The notes beneath the pieces are model-generated. The model was not told the DNA's origin and searched no databases. It worked only from the letters and a program-made list of their open reading frames with translations. 64,000 nt of DNA from assembly GCA_947500435.1 (NCBI GenBank), contig CANMRV010000004.1:186001-250000 (forward strand), given 5' to 3'. The translations under genes were made by a program, and so were the position numbers. Shown here one piece after another: positions 28,301 to 35,427 of this stretch (its first letter is position 1; each line of letters starts with the position of its first letter). The stretch is from an uncultured Flavobacteriaceae bacterium (GTDB taxonomy: Bacteria; Bacteroidota; Bacteroidia; Flavobacteriales; Flavobacteriaceae).

Positions 28301-29319
28301 GTGTCTTTTTCCTGAATCTTTATGTTTGGTACATCCTCAGCATTTGTATTCAAAATCTTGCCAGAGCTGTATCCTGTGGCCGTTTGCAATAGCTCGGCAT
28401 TTTGCTTGTTTTCTCTTTCGAAGCGATCTCCTATTTCCTTGCTTAGTTGCTCTAGTCTATCTGGAATTATTTCATAATAGTCATAGTAATGGTGCATCAG
28501 GGAGAGAAATACGATGATAAGTATTGGTGCGCCCACAATAACCGATATGCACGACAGGATTACATCTTTGCTTGAAACACGTTCGTCTTCTGCAATAAAA
28601 AGCAGCTTAAAATAGGGCAGGCCGAAAATGGAGAGCAGTAAAAAGGTGGTCAGTAAAGCAATGATCCAAGAATCGAGTCTTCGTACATGCTTGTTGTAGC
28701 TGTCCGAGTCTATCAGTCCAATAATGGTGATATCGAAAGCTACATTACTATCTAATTCCGTGGAATAATTATATTCTCGGCTAAAGAGTTGGTATTCATT
28801 ATCTTCTTTAGGAATACCCAAGGATACCCCAATATTAAATGGGTTTTCTCTAAGAAGGGTATCTGGCAAGTTGACCTTACCCTTAAGTGAACTTCTATTG
28901 ATGATTTTCTTAGGGTCTTTCTGATCTTTGAAAATAATAACGTATTTGTCGAATTCATACGCGAACAGTAGCGGTTTTTTTGAGTTTTTTAAATCTTCCC
29001 AAATAGAATCTTTTATATCGGCAGGGAGTATTGGGATTTTCAATTTTTGGCTGGCGGAAACGGAGTCCTTCCCTATTTTTATTTTGGAGTAATGCTTTTG
29101 AAAATCATTGTTCAGTTGTCTTGATATAATATCGAAATGCGAGTCCAAACTCTGCAGTTTTGATTCCCGGAAGTTATGTTCGTTAGTTTTAGTGTGAGAG
29201 TAGTATCCCGCGCCCAACAGACCTATAATAATAAAGGCAACCGTAAGGAGACCAAAAAATCTTTTGTTGGCAGTAAAGGGCTTGCGTATACTTTTGACTA
29301 CTGAGGAAGTGGTTGGCAT
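25312..29319 (-). CDS. Large membrane sensor protein with cache-like domain and P-loop NTPase domain
   Basis: 1335 residues with about twelve predicted transmembrane helices. Order: helix 1 (about 22-42), a first periplasmic domain (45-215), two helices (about 217-272), a second extracytoplasmic domain resembling a dCache sensor (about 290-515), a cluster of about five helices (535-700), another helix (about 740-762), a further loop domain, a helix (about 915-940), then a cytoplasmic P-loop domain with Walker A GLPFSGKRH (about 973), a probable Walker B near VFIVEHLEH, a winged-helix-like segment (TRERYLLYDLAKDGFM), and two C-terminal helices. No kinase or cyclase domain is seen. It looks like a signal-controlled ATPase of unknown output. 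The direct repeats at 29531-29562 lie about 210 nt upstream. It converges on the hydrolase operon. Confidence 0.7.
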   Translation of the reverse strand: MPTTSSVVKSIRKPFTANKRFFGLLTVAFIIIGLLGAGYYSHTKTNEHNFRESKLQSLDSHFDIISRQLNNDFQKHYSKIKIGKDSVSASQKLKIPILPADIKDSIWEDLKNSKKPLLFAYEFDKYVIIFKDQKDPKKIINRSSLKGKVNLPDTLLRENPFNIGVSLGIPKEDNEYQLFSREYNYSTELDSNVAFDITIIGLIDSDSYNKHVRRLDSWIIALLTTFLLLSIFGLPYFKLLFIAEDERVSSKDVILSCISVIVGAPILIIVFLSLMHHYYDYYEIIPDRLEQLSKEIGDRFERENKQNAELLQTATGYSSGKILNTNAEDVPNIKIQEKDTSLLQNFKFITKIDASGEVLYHVSAIDNPEIEKVNNLKNRVYFSHFVADSNVWQSERNIDYVMRPVVSIEDQTEEAIYVIEDTEDVSCLVVGSSQLKSVHNPILPFGYQFAIVDDTGEVWFHSEEGRATLENFFTVSRQFSNLKAAILGRISANGLVNYRQESKLFNVSPVKGTNLSVIALYDIGLLRTRVSEVLTLSSMAIVLAFLMMLLTTILSLIIRNPKLGLYKYNTFPFEFLTPKKDKRETYILLSSLFLGVLLIAITAGTLYVIEPPKVYIICLLFSMWAYLTVYYTLHPYRNKGDIKFRVRDMLIVLVIVVLNILMIVISPEELGFPLVVILIQLSCVCIVIYNQLSEKLKARIPFRRQFHLLAKRIGNIVKFNRFKIHIAYRYWYSIFLFSWLLLAAVFPAYLVFEKAQDINDLIWYKTDQIHMAQAYMEKEKNLRENLPLFEDLEEKHPDIHKNHLEEALYPESVHITRQPDNLVLGSVDNNTIFEEFLWKTRPVYDERVREFQSLIYQHSKDASWTSEEDLKNLSLTLNDLAKKGSVLVTGHKAKNFMNINLGFPILKLVGILLILPILFSLILFFVDRFYAFRFRHLRPNDFDTDNDKDYVKKFGHMLLAEKSNSGLLLVGLPFSGKRHFAKKIIASASYTKVATLSMLRLDNVDINTDISDTLTVLAGFSMEDKSQFNWDDNEVFIVEHLEHNIKSYDANHTKLNVISFLISKKKRVVLISEVYPSQIFAFYENPPKDSNLPWGSFEDDFNSWRNILSAFPQVLIGITKNTKKVYQVLGIRPTDKPTRYERTIAPLIEELGHSKFLPTLAPIILSKTLYRTEGDMNQPQQLDRQRMVMHTQNLAHGYYNDIWNALPTRERYLLYDLAKDGFMNIKNRNSLFSLMKKGLVVWRDRPAIFNYSFKNFIITSVSLNEALRLENKNRGKGSWSNVRVLFYLVILTIIVFIVLGKPELLKDFEALIGTLGGLGVVIPLISKIMASGGRK

Positions 29320-29887
29320 AGGTTCTAGGAAAAAGGTTAGAGTACTACACTATCATAATGATGACCATCATGTAACTCTAAAACAACAACCGAATATGCC
29401 AGGGCCTATTAGCGCTCGATATTTTAGAATTTGTTTGTTGGGGATCCTTTGAGGGGGTATGGATAATAACCTATACAGGTCATAGGAAAAAACTGAAGAT
29501 ACTTATTTCAAAAAGCCCTCACAGAAATTTTGTGCGGATGGTAAAAAAACTTGTGTGGATTGTCTTTTAGGGTGATGGGGAAGTATTGTTTTTGTGTTTT
29601 ATTCCAAAAGGACGCTTTTTAAAATTCACTCTCCTGAATTGTAAAATGTAGATTTAATTAAAGAACCCTCAACTTTAACAAAGCTGATTTCCCCCGAATT
29701 GTTTGCCTTGTATCAGAAGAGGGTTTGGTTAATGGTTGGTTTATTCAAAGAACAAAGATGCTTTATGAGGATATTCTTTTTTCGTAGACTTTTTTAGATG
29801 CATTCTTAGTAAAAACCGTATTTCCATTTCAGTTAACTGAAACTCTGTTTTTATGGTTAATATTTTTTTTGTTCAACATTCTAAAAA
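29320..29887. other. Intergenic region upstream of the sensor ATPase gene
   Basis: About 570 bp, AT-rich. It contains the tandem repeats at 29531-29562. The right end abuts the 3' end of the tail-collar gene, so any promoter here must serve the minus-strand sensor gene. No ORF or RNA is supported. Confidence 0.5.
29531..29562 (-). promoter_or_regulatory. Two direct repeats spaced 21 bp upstream of the sensor ATPase gene
   Basis: TGTGCGGATGG (29531-29541) and TGTGTGGATTG (29552-29562) start 21 bp apart, as do the similar repeats at 14822-14853. They lie 211 nt upstream of the start at 29319. The same LytTR-like binding arrangement is proposed for both. Confidence 0.4.
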
Positions 29888-30565
29888 CTATCTTATCTTG
29901 ATAATATAGTGGATATAAGCGTTTTTTGGTCGGGTTTCGTTTTTTCCTTCACTTTCAATAATTACACCTGACTTTTTTATGATACGCCCGCTACTATTCG
30001 TCTTTGCGGTACCACGCTGTACATTGCCAATATAAGCTGCAGATGCTCTGTTATTTCTAATATTGTTATTATCCCAAACACTTAAGCCATGGTTGTGATT
30101 CCCGCTACCATGGTCATGATCTCCGCCCCCATGTTGGTGCGATTCAAATCCGTCAGATTGAAAACTTCCCACGGTATTATTATAGATGCTTTTGCCAGTG
30201 ACACTTTTTCTGTTACCAGTATCTTTATAACTATCATCTCTGCTTCCGTTGACCCCGCGTATAAAGACTCCACGTAAATCGGGTAATTGAAAGAAATCTG
30301 CATTATCACCGATGTCTTTATTCCAATATCCGCCAATAGCGACATATAGATCAGGGTTACTATTCTTGCTTTTTCTTTGACCACGACATATTTGCCAACC
30401 TTCAGGTGCTTCTTCACCCGCCCAAATTACTATGGATCCTATGGGCATTGTGCTCATAGATTGATATGGTCTACTAGGCTCTTCCGTAAAACCAAATAAG
30501 GTATACAAAAGTAGAAGCATCATGCTAGAAAGTCCTGAAGTCTTAAGTAATTGTTTCGTATTCAT
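29888..30565 (-). CDS. Secreted phage-tail-collar-domain protein with His-rich loop
   Basis: 225 residues with a signal peptide (MNTKQLLKTSGLSSMMLLLLYTLF; a Sec signal without lipobox). The mature part opens with the tail-collar/microcystin-dependent-protein motif (MPIGSIVIWAGEEAPEGWQ) and continues FQLPDLRGVFIRGVN, the hallmark of phage tail-fibre collar domains. A His/Gly-rich loop (HQHGGGDHDHGSGNHNHG) resembles the metal-binding histidine stretches of fibre proteins that coordinate iron or other metals. It ends RPKNAYIHYIIKI, as usual. It is a fibre-like protein moved to the cell exterior rather than a phage gene: no other phage structural gene adjoins it. The start lies 57 nt from an 18-bp dyad shared by the neighbouring regulon. 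Confidence 0.8.
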   Translation of the reverse strand: MNTKQLLKTSGLSSMMLLLLYTLFGFTEEPSRPYQSMSTMPIGSIVIWAGEEAPEGWQICRGQRKSKNSNPDLYVAIGGYWNKDIGDNADFFQLPDLRGVFIRGVNGSRDDSYKDTGNRKSVTGKSIYNNTVGSFQSDGFESHQHGGGDHDHGSGNHNHGLSVWDNNNIRNNRASAAYIGNVQRGTAKTNSSGRIIKKSGVIIESEGKNETRPKNAYIHYIIKIR

Positions 30566-30592
30566 ACATCATTGTTTTAATTATAATTGCAT

Positions 30593-30640
30593 CAAAATAA
30601 AGGCTTTCAGACGGAGTGAAACATCCCTATTGATGGGTAT
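30593..30640 (-). promoter_or_regulatory. Regulon promoter 1: 18-bp dyad plus promoter box (for the tail-collar gene)
   Basis: On the minus strand ATACCCATCAATAGGGAT (30640-30623) is followed by 22 nt and then TTATTTTG (30600-30593), whose TTTG end occupies the same place as in the three sister promoters, though its TA is degraded. The dyad fits a 7-2-7 NarL-type layout (TACCCAT-CA-ATAGGGA). Confidence 0.6.
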
Positions 30641-30664
30641 TCTGATAGGTGTAATAAGAGGTAA

Positions 30665-30712
30665 ATACCCATCAATAGGGATGTTCTAATGTGCAAGGTG
30701 TGTCTAGTTTAG
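30665..30712 (+). promoter_or_regulatory. Regulon promoter 2: 18-bp dyad plus promoter box (for the CARDB lipoprotein operon)
   Basis: ATACCCATCAATAGGGAT (30665-30682), identical to promoter 1 on the opposite strand, then 22 nt, then TAGTTTAG (30705-30712), one mismatch from TAnnTTTG. The dyad ends 57 nt before the ATG at 30740. Confidence 0.65.
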
Positions 30713-30739
30713 CAGCATTGAATTTTAAAAAATAATATT

Positions 30740-31357
30740 ATGCTAAAAAATAAAACACCTTTCTACTTTATACCTCTCATGCTGCTTCTAAATAGTTGTT
30801 GCCTCTTATTTCCTGATGGCTGTGACGACTGCGACGATATTGTTGAAGGTGCTGAGCAGGCAGATCTCTTATTTAATGGTTTTCTAGGTGAAGATAAAGA
30901 GGAGAGTGATGGTGATAAATTCTTTGAAGTGGTACAAACTATTCTAAATATCGCTAAAGATTATGATTGCCCTGAAGAGGTGGATGCTGCAGGTGCTCAC
31001 AATGACGAGTTACAATTGATATTTTATGAAAATTCTGATTCTAGTTTTAGTAACCCTGAGATGGTTGATTCAAAAAGTGTTCGAATTTCTAAATCTACGG
31101 GTTCGAATGCAACCTATGAAATAGTCAATCAACTGGTTTTTGAAAAGGCCGGTGTATATGATTTGGAAAGTAGTATTGATTCTAAAAATGAAGTTGCTGA
31201 GCGCAATGAAGAAAACAATTTTGATTCTAGGAATCCATCTGGTAAAGGCAGCAGACCCAATTTAGACCGATTAATTTATGTTACCAAAGATATGTTGGGA
31301 GGCAAGGAAGGTAAAACGAACCAATACATAAGCAGATGGGATATCAAGGTAAATTAA
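30740..31357 (+). CDS. CARDB-like lipoprotein
   Basis: 205 residues. The signal peptide ends in a lipobox at about Cys20 (LLLNS-C) followed by a Cys/Asp-rich start (FPDGCDDCDDIVEG). The centre and end have CARDB-like features: a strand carrying FEKAGVYDLESSID followed by the ExNExNN turn (AERNEENN) typical of these extracellular beta-sandwich domains. It is probably surface-exposed and may bind a ligand or present an adhesion domain. Its stop overlaps the next gene (TAATG at 31355-31359). It is controlled by regulon promoter 2. Confidence 0.7.
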   Translation: MLKNKTPFYFIPLMLLLNSCCLLFPDGCDDCDDIVEGAEQADLLFNGFLGEDKEESDGDKFFEVVQTILNIAKDYDCPEEVDAAGAHNDELQLIFYENSDSSFSNPEMVDSKSVRISKSTGSNATYEIVNQLVFEKAGVYDLESSIDSKNEVAERNEENNFDSRNPSGKGSRPNLDRLIYVTKDMLGGKEGKTNQYISRWDIKVN

Positions 31358-32013
31358 TGAGGAATTTTTTGTTAGGATTACTGTGCCTTAGTTTATCAGC
31401 TTGTTGTTGGTTTAATCCGAAGGAATGTGAAGATTGCTTTGAGGAGCCGAATCTATGGTTTCCAGAAACGGTGACCAATGTTGAAATTACGCGCACGAGT
31501 ATTCCAACATGGGTTGGTCAAGTATTTTACCCTGCAGGCACAACAGTAGGAGTTTTCCAAAATGTTTTTGTGATAAACGAATTCTTTTCCGTCAAAAGAA
31601 CGGATTCGGCTACGAATCGAGAGTTTATTTTCTTTTGGAACGCCAATACGCCGCCGGCATTTGACCGACTCTTTGAGGGAGAAAAAATTACATTCTACAA
31701 AACGGTGGTAAATCTAAAACCAGATTTAGCTAATGAATGTTTATTTACAACTGCTGAAGAAGTTAAATCAGTGCTAGATGTGAAAGTAAGGAGAGGCGAA
31801 GGGGGTACACCTATTGGACAACGCAGTGTCGAAAAAACAGTTCTAAGCATACCAGCTGGTCAATATGCCACGTTTAGCTTTGAATTTGAATTTTTAGCAT
31901 GTGGCAATTATGAATTCGATATTCAGATTGACCCAGATGGTAAGTTGGCCGAGACTTCCATAAATGATAACAACTTCTCTGAAACCAAGACCAATTTTGG
32001 ATTTTGTTTTTGA
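31357..32013 (+). CDS. CARDB-like lipoprotein, coupled to the preceding one
   Basis: The start at 31357 (MRNFLLGLL) is preferred over an in-frame ATG at 31336 because it gives a proper lipoprotein signal (LSLSA-C) and a TAATG overlap with the upstream stop. 218 residues. As in its neighbour, a Cys-rich segment (NPKECEDCFEEP) follows the lipid anchor, and the C-terminus has the CARDB pattern (CGNYEFDIQIDPDGKLAETSINDNN). The two are probably ancient paralogs that now differ in their middle parts. Surface location is likely; function unknown. Confidence 0.7.
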   Translation: MRNFLLGLLCLSLSACCWFNPKECEDCFEEPNLWFPETVTNVEITRTSIPTWVGQVFYPAGTTVGVFQNVFVINEFFSVKRTDSATNREFIFFWNANTPPAFDRLFEGEKITFYKTVVNLKPDLANECLFTTAEEVKSVLDVKVRRGEGGTPIGQRSVEKTVLSIPAGQYATFSFEFEFLACGNYEFDIQIDPDGKLAETSINDNNFSETKTNFGFCF

Positions 32014-32156
32014 TTACGATTGATATGAATCTAGGGTAGATTTATGTTGATGATTTCTAAGGAAATTGTTTCTTAATGAGAATCTTTAAAATGAGTAGGA
32101 AGAAACTGGTTATTTTTTTTTAGTTTTAGAAATCTCTCCCCTTTTAATTATATAAA

Positions 32157-32204
32157 ATACCCATGAATGGGGATTTTTGAAAGCCATTTTCAGTATTATT
32201 TTTG
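32157..32204 (+). promoter_or_regulatory. Regulon promoter 3: 18-bp dyad plus TAnnTTTG box (for the two-component operon)
   Basis: ATACCCATGAATGGGGAT (32157-32174), 22 nt, then a perfect box TATTTTTG (32197-32204). The dyad ends 58 nt before the ATG at 32233. As this operon includes the response regulator, it implies autoregulation. Confidence 0.7.
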
Positions 32205-32232
32205 ATATAAATGTTAACTAAAAACTACAATT

Positions 32233-32874
32233 ATGAATACTAATCCAATAGACAAAGCAACTTTAGAGAATATGATTACATCTATTTATCTAGGGCCAAA
32301 ATGCGAGGAATTAAATCAATTTGTATATGCTTCTCAGTTATATGGAACCTTTTTTTGTGTATATGGTATTTTTGAGGCTAGCGACGCAAGTGGTGGTAAA
32401 AAAAGAATTGACAAAATAACCTTAAACGTTTTAAACTATAAGGGCACTATAAACGTAGGTTTGATTAGTTCTTATTATGATAAAAAACAAAAGGTAATAG
32501 TTCTCAATGTAAAAGGAATGTCGGACCCATCAAAAACTATTGAAGTAGATTTTCAAGGTAATGTAATTGAAATTGGCAAAAAGGAGGAACTCAAGTTATA
32601 TAGACAATTGTATAGACTTAGTTCAGCCAAAGCTGATCCTGATAAACATTTTGCATTTGACACAGAATATTATGGACGTGATGGAGAATTGATGTTTCCG
32701 AAAATTAGATATGAACAATTAACTGAAGGGGAAATAAAGGAAAATTTGAAAGACAAAATCAACCTTGCAAGAATACAAAGTCAGGGAAATGATATTACGG
32801 ATCAATTAAGGGAAATATCTCTTAGAGCACCAGGACGACGTTGTGTTCCGACCACCATGATTGCACGATTTTGA
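32233..32874 (+). CDS. Unknown cytoplasmic protein heading the two-component operon
   Basis: 213 residues, no signal peptide or membrane helix. The middle is beta-rich (ITLNVLNYKGTINVGLISS) and the C-terminal half is helical and charged, ending PGRRCVPTTMIARF. I do not recognise a family. It overlaps the start of the histidine kinase (its TGA lies inside the proposed TTG start of that gene), so it is translationally coupled to the kinase and may be a modulator or substrate of the system. Confidence 0.6.
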   Translation: MNTNPIDKATLENMITSIYLGPKCEELNQFVYASQLYGTFFCVYGIFEASDASGGKKRIDKITLNVLNYKGTINVGLISSYYDKKQKVIVLNVKGMSDPSKTIEVDFQGNVIEIGKKEELKLYRQLYRLSSAKADPDKHFAFDTEYYGRDGELMFPKIRYEQLTEGEIKENLKDKINLARIQSQGNDITDQLREISLRAPGRRCVPTTMIARF

Positions 32875-34718
32875 TTAGAACAGTATTATTCTTTTTTTTA
32901 CTCAGTTTAATAGGAGGGTGTAAAAATATATCCTCCCATGATTATTCCCATTTGAATAGTTTCTTTTTTTACACAAAGTCATTGGATCATGGTAAAGCTA
33001 AGGCTGAACTTAATACTTTGACTTTAGAAACCAGTTTAATCAATGAGCTGAAAATTTTAAACAAGTTACTATCTCAGGGCGTACAAGGAAAAAAAGACAG
33101 GTTTGGTTTAGTTTCGCCTGAAGATTCAGACGATTTATTCTTGAAATGTATTCGTTATTTAAATCTTGGCTACTACGAGCTCTATTTTAATCCTGATAAG
33201 AGACTTTCCTATGAATATTTTTATAATGCTCTTGAAATAAGTAGAAAAGAATCCTATATGTCGTTAAGAAAATTATGTTTGATGTCATTGTTGGAATACT
33301 ATCATACTGAAATTGCGAGAAACGATAAAAGCTATATAAAATATCTTAATGAGTTTGAAGAATACAAATCTGATGAGATTGATGAAATATGGAACACGAT
33401 TTACAATCTTATCTTTCAAACCGCTTATGTCAGGGAGTTGGATGACGACTATTATGATTTGGCAAATCGATTAGACGTTTTTGAAAATAGTCTTGGGCCT
33501 GAACACCCAATGATTTCTAGAATTTATTTTGAAAAAGCATTACGGTTTGAATTGAAAACCAAATGGGAGGACGCAAAGATTTATTATCAAAAGGCATTCG
33601 AGAGTAGTCGAGAAAGACCAAATCAAAGTTATATTAGTTTTTCTTCGATTATAAAAATAGCAGAGTATCATCGAACCTTAGGACACTCTGAAGTTGCCTT
33701 GAAAAAATTACTGGATGTAGAAGGATTTTTAAACCCCAACGATTCTTTGAAAGATCGATTTTATATATCAAAATATAAAGCTTCCTATTTGAAAGATATG
33801 GGCGAGTGTTGTAATGCTTTTGAGGAACTCGAAGCCTCTACTGCGGCAGGTTATGAATTGGACTTTAGAATTAACGGAATAGAGATTTCTCGGTTGCAAG
33901 TTCAACTCGACACACAAAAGAAGGAGCTTGAAAACACGAGGTTAAAAAATCAGTTGTATGCTGTTCTTTTTACACTGATTTTGGGTGCGACTTTGGCTAT
34001 TTTAATTCAAAAAAACACCACTAAAAAACGCAAACTAGCAGAACAAGAGGCTATGTTAGAACAGCAAAAGGTAGAAGCCCTACTAAAGGAACAAGAGCTC
34101 ACCAGCATCGACGCCATGATCGCCGGCCAAGAAAAAGAGCGCACTAAAGTAGCTAATGAACTTCATGATGATTTAGGTAGCCTAATGGCTACTGTAAAGT
34201 TACATTTTGACAATGTAAAAGTTAATCAGAAGGATCCTGCTTTGATGAATGCTCAAAAGTTATTAGATGAAGCTTATCAGAAGATACGTGGAATGGCACA
34301 TTCTAAGAATTCTGGGGTAATGGCAAATCAAGGCTTGCTGCCGGCGGTTAAAAAAATGACAAAGATCATTAGTGAAACAAATACCTTAAAAGTAAGTGTG
34401 GAAGATTTCGGACTCGGAGAGCGAATGGAAAATTCGTTAGAGCTCACCATTTTCAGAATGATACAAGAGTTGATGGCCAACATCATCAAACATGCTGAGG
34501 CAACTAAGGCCACTATTCAATTTACCCAACACGAAGATAATCTGAACATTATCGTAGAAGACAACGGTAAAGGCTTTGACATGGCTGCAGTGCGGCGCAC
34601 GGAATCTGGTATGGGTTTAGGTACCATTGAAAAACGCATTGAACATTTAGAAGGCTCCTTTACGGTTGACAGCGTTCGCGGAAAAGGCACATCAATACTA
34701 ATCGACATACCTGTATGA
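32871..34718 (+). CDS. NarL-family sensor histidine kinase with TPR-like sensor region
   Basis: The TTG start at 32871 is proposed: it overlaps the upstream stop (TTGA) and begins a signal-like segment (LIRTVLFFFLLSLIGGC) that may even carry a lipobox; longer TTG starts from 32841 are possible. A helical TPR-like sensor region (about 50-340) is followed by a coiled coil, one transmembrane helix (about 364-380), then HisKA_3 with the phospho-acceptor H432 (NELHDDLGS) and a HATPase domain (NIIKHAEA, VEDNGKGFD, GMGLGTIEKR). This is the standard design of Bacteroidota kinases paired with LuxR/NarL regulators. It overlaps the regulator gene by 4 nt (ATGA), making the pair certain. Confidence 0.9.
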   Translation: MIRTVLFFFLLSLIGGCKNISSHDYSHLNSFFFYTKSLDHGKAKAELNTLTLETSLINELKILNKLLSQGVQGKKDRFGLVSPEDSDDLFLKCIRYLNLGYYELYFNPDKRLSYEYFYNALEISRKESYMSLRKLCLMSLLEYYHTEIARNDKSYIKYLNEFEEYKSDEIDEIWNTIYNLIFQTAYVRELDDDYYDLANRLDVFENSLGPEHPMISRIYFEKALRFELKTKWEDAKIYYQKAFESSRERPNQSYISFSSIIKIAEYHRTLGHSEVALKKLLDVEGFLNPNDSLKDRFYISKYKASYLKDMGECCNAFEELEASTAAGYELDFRINGIEISRLQVQLDTQKKELENTRLKNQLYAVLFTLILGATLAILIQKNTTKKRKLAEQEAMLEQQKVEALLKEQELTSIDAMIAGQEKERTKVANELHDDLGSLMATVKLHFDNVKVNQKDPALMNAQKLLDEAYQKIRGMAHSKNSGVMANQGLLPAVKKMTKIISETNTLKVSVEDFGLGERMENSLELTIFRMIQELMANIIKHAEATKATIQFTQHEDNLNIIVEDNGKGFDMAAVRRTESGMGLGTIEKRIEHLEGSFTVDSVRGKGTSILIDIPV

Positions 34719-35329
34719 TAACCGTAGCCATAGCAGAAGATCACCAAGCCTTAATTGACGGCATTCAATCGTATTTGGAGTACGAAGATGACATTACTAT
34801 TGTCGGTCATGCAAATGATGGCGAACAACTTTTAGAGCTCGTGGAAAAGCGGCCTCCCAATATTGTGCTCTGCGATATACGAATGCCCAAAGTAGACGGC
34901 ATTGCTGCCGCTAAAATGATTCAAAATAAGTTTCCACAAACTAAAGTGGTTGCTTTTACCATGTTCGATCAAGAAGAGGCCATTCGACAAATGCTAGATG
35001 CTGGCGCCGTGGGTTACATTCTAAAAAATTCTTCTTTGAAAGTGGTTTTGGAGGCTATTCGAACCATTGCGGAAGGCAAAACCTATTTCGACAAAAAAAT
35101 TCATTTGCCATCGGCAGAAAAGAACAAGTCAAAAAGTGTACTCTCATCACGTGAAAAAGAGATATTGGTGCTAGTTGGCAGGGGCAGAACATCTCATGAA
35201 ATTGCCGATGAACTGTTTATTGGCAAGAGCACCGTGGATACACATCGTAAAAACATGATTCGTAAGCTAGGACTTAGTGGGGCAGGGGAGTTGTTGCGCT
35301 ATGCTTTGGAGAAGAAGTATGATTTTTAG
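34715..35329 (+). CDS. NarL/LuxR-type response regulator
   Basis: Receiver domain (1-120) with acidic pocket E8/D9, phospho-acceptor D54 (VLCDIRMPK), conserved Thr in AFTMFD and Lys in ILKNSS. A LuxR-type helix-turn-helix covers about 138-200 (LSSREKEILVLVGRG, IADELFIGKSTVDTHR). 204 residues, normal length. The NarL family binds 7-2-7 inverted heptamers close to TACYYMT; four such dyads (TACCCAT or TCCCCAT halves) sit in front of this operon and its neighbours, so this protein is the prime candidate to bind them. The following hairpin (35353-35379) also serves as promoter 4. Confidence 0.92.
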   Translation: MITVAIAEDHQALIDGIQSYLEYEDDITIVGHANDGEQLLELVEKRPPNIVLCDIRMPKVDGIAAAKMIQNKFPQTKVVAFTMFDQEEAIRQMLDAGAVGYILKNSSLKVVLEAIRTIAEGKTYFDKKIHLPSAEKNKSKSVLSSREKEILVLVGRGRTSHEIADELFIGKSTVDTHRKNMIRKLGLSGAGELLRYALEKKYDF

Positions 35330-35356
35330 ATAGTTAGACTTTCATTAAAAGTAAAA

Positions 35357-35404
35357 ATCCCCATCAATGGGGATTTTTTAATTATTACGCTAGGAATAAA
35401 TTTG
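35357..35404 (+). promoter_or_regulatory. Regulon promoter 4: symmetric dyad plus TAnnTTTG box (for the astacin operon), also terminator-like
   Basis: ATCCCCATCAATGGGGAT (35357-35374) is a nearly perfect palindrome, followed by 22 nt and a perfect box TAAATTTG (35397-35404). It ends 53 nt before the ATG at 35428. With flanking A and T runs the same sequence can fold as a terminator hairpin for the regulator gene upstream, so it may do both jobs. Confidence 0.65.
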
Positions 35405-35427
35405 ATTATCTAAAAATCAAACTAATT

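Noticed and set aside
30740..32013. The two CARDB lipoproteins as eCIS components
   Set aside because: No eCIS family similarity; they share promoter architecture with the two-component island instead.
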